From positions 1 to 7,218 of the forward strand of contig JAFYOF010000083.1 in NCBI GenBank assembly GCA_017560305.1: DNA of 7,218 bases, read 5' to 3'. Shown here piece after piece: positions 6,224 through 7,218 of this stretch. The stretch is from Alistipes sp. Lineage in GTDB: Bacteria; Bacteroidota; Bacteroidia; Bacteroidales; Rikenellaceae. The notes beneath the pieces are model-generated. The model was not told the DNA's origin. It saw only the letters and a list, made by a program, of their open reading frames with translations, and did no database searches. The stretch's first letter is position 1. The number at the start of each line of letters is the position of its first letter. The translations under genes and the position numbers were made by a program.

Positions 6224-7218
6224 ATGCGTAATATATTCAGATACATATCTCTTGTTGTGGCCGTTGTTGTGCTTGGTGGCTGCATCGATAACGATATTCC
6301 CTATCCTGTCGTTAAGCTCGATATTGTCAGCCTCGACGCCGAGGGTTTGTTGTCGCAGCCAGTGATTAACACAACCAATCATACTGTAAAACTCACGCTC
6401 GATGAGATAACCGATATTCGCAAGGTGAATATCTCAAATGTTGTTTTTACCGAGGGCGCAACATCCGATGTAGTCTTTCCTGGAACTTTTGACCTGCGCA
6501 ATCCGTTGTATGTCAATCTGTCGAGATATCAGACTTTCGAGTGGACTATCACTGCCGAGCAGAGTATGTCATACGAGTTCCGTGTCGAGGGTCAGATCGG
6601 TGAATCGGAGATCGATCCAAATGGCCATATCGCTACAGCGTATGTACCTATGGACTTTGATTTGAACAATGTTAAAATCCTTGCAGCAAAGTTCGGTCCA
6701 CGAGATATTACATCTTACTCTCCCGATCCATTCTCATTGAGTTCGTTCGAGAATACGGTGCGTAATGTTATTATCAATTATCACGATGATATCGAGGAAA
6801 TGTGGACCTTGCGTATTATCCCTAAGGAAGTGGAGGTTGAGTTCACATCTGTAGATGCGTGGGCAAAGCGCATATGGCTCTATGCTAATGGCCGCAGTGG
6901 ACAGACTATGGGCTTCCGCTATAGAGTGGCGGGTGCTGCAGATTGGACCGAGGTAGAGAATGTAACTATCGATGGAGGTAGCTTCTCTGCTTGCATCGAG
7001 GGTCTTAATACTCTTACTAAGTATGAGGTTATGGCCTACTCTGGCGAGAATGTAACCAATATCGTTAGCGTTACAACTGAGGATACCTTCGAGCTTATCA
7101 ACGCTGGCTTCGAGGATTGGTCGTTTGCCGACAAGTGCTATCTGCCATATGCTGAGGGTGCTTCGCCATTCTGGGGTACAGGTAACCCTGGAGCTACTAC
7201 GCTTGGCGAGTCGTTCAA
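6224..7218 (+). CDS. PCMD-family lipoprotein with IPYP-type N-terminal module (3' end cut off)
   Basis: Starts at ATG 6224, 2 nt after the previous stop, and stays open to the window edge (331 codons visible). Residues 1-19 are a signal peptide with a textbook lipobox, V-L-G-G-C (Cys20), followed by I-D-N-D-I-P-Y-P. That N-terminus and the stretch to about 115 (D-A-E-G, then L-D-L/F-D-L-type strands and a Y-Q-T-F-E-W-T-I strand) recall many Bacteroidales lipoproteins annotated as PCMD proteins; it is not DUF4493. Residues 203-287 form an Fn3-like unit with V-D-A-W-A-K, F-R-Y-R, W-T-E-V and L-T-K-Y-E-V. The PCMD domain begins at about 289 with F-E-L-I-N-A-G-F-E-D-W, Y-L-P-Y, F-W-G-T-G-N-P-G; most of it lies beyond the window. 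The tail matches that of the DUF4493-PCMD lipoprotein two barrels upstream. Surface glycan binding is inference from the domain name and fold. Confidence 0.85.
   Translation, partial: MRNIFRYISLVVAVVVLGGCIDNDIPYPVVKLDIVSLDAEGLLSQPVINTTNHTVKLTLDEITDIRKVNISNVVFTEGATSDVVFPGTFDLRNPLYVNLSRYQTFEWTITAEQSMSYEFRVEGQIGESEIDPNGHIATAYVPMDFDLNNVKILAAKFGPRDITSYSPDPFSLSSFENTVRNVIINYHDDIEEMWTLRIIPKEVEVEFTSVDAWAKRIWLYANGRSGQTMGFRYRVAGAADWTEVENVTIDGGSFSACIEGLNTLTKYEVMAYSGENVTNIVSVTTEDTFELINAGFEDWSFADKCYLPYAEGASPFWGTGNPGATTLGESF

Noticed and set aside
1..7218. SusC/SusD-type polysaccharide utilisation locus
   Set aside because: No TonB-dependent transporter, SusD-like protein, glycoside hydrolase or sensor is visible; PCMD alone does not establish one.

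Overview
The window reads as part of a Bacteroidales (gut Bacteroidota) chromosome. The reasons are serial lipoproteins with a Cys-Ser-Asp-Asp/Asn style N-terminus, three DUF4493-type domains, two proteins with the PCMD ('putative carbohydrate metabolism domain') architecture, and mostly absent Shine-Dalgarno sequences. The genus cannot be fixed from the sequence. Family names rest on pattern recognition of the translated proteins, not on a database search.

Layout: six genes, all on the + strand, tightly packed (gaps of about 17, 32, 54, 13 and 2 nt), so this is very probably the middle of one operon cut at both window edges. (1) 1-723: 3' part of a small single-domain DUF4493 lipoprotein, whose lipobox Cys is the third codon in the window. 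(2) 741-2414: DUF4493 lipoprotein with two tandem Ig-like repeats. (3) 2447-4495: DUF4493 lipoprotein with one Ig-like unit, an Fn3-like unit and a C-terminal PCMD domain. (4) 4550-5362 and (5) 5376-6221: two related signal-peptide proteins that look like small outer-membrane beta-barrels. (6) 6224-7218: 5' part of a PCMD lipoprotein with a different 'C-I-D-N-D-I-P-Y-P' N-terminal module, but the same Fn3-like plus PCMD tail as gene 3.

The set looks like a cell-surface module. A graded series of lipoproteins (domain only; domain plus two Ig repeats; domain plus Ig, Fn3 and PCMD) is encoded next to a pair of outer-membrane proteins and a second PCMD lipoprotein. The three DUF4493 N-termini share a beta-strand followed by a (T/S)-R-A motif 24-44 residues after the lipid-bearing Cys. 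This recalls the Arg processing site of Bacteroidales type V (FimA/Mfa-like) pilins, so a multi-subunit surface appendage with a carbohydrate-recognising tip is a reasonable but unproven hypothesis. A perfect 11-bp inverted repeat between genes 3 and 4 may separate expression of the lipoprotein block from the barrel block. No RNA genes, mobile elements, CRISPR arrays or SusC/SusD-type genes were seen. No intergenic stretch exceeds about 55 nt.
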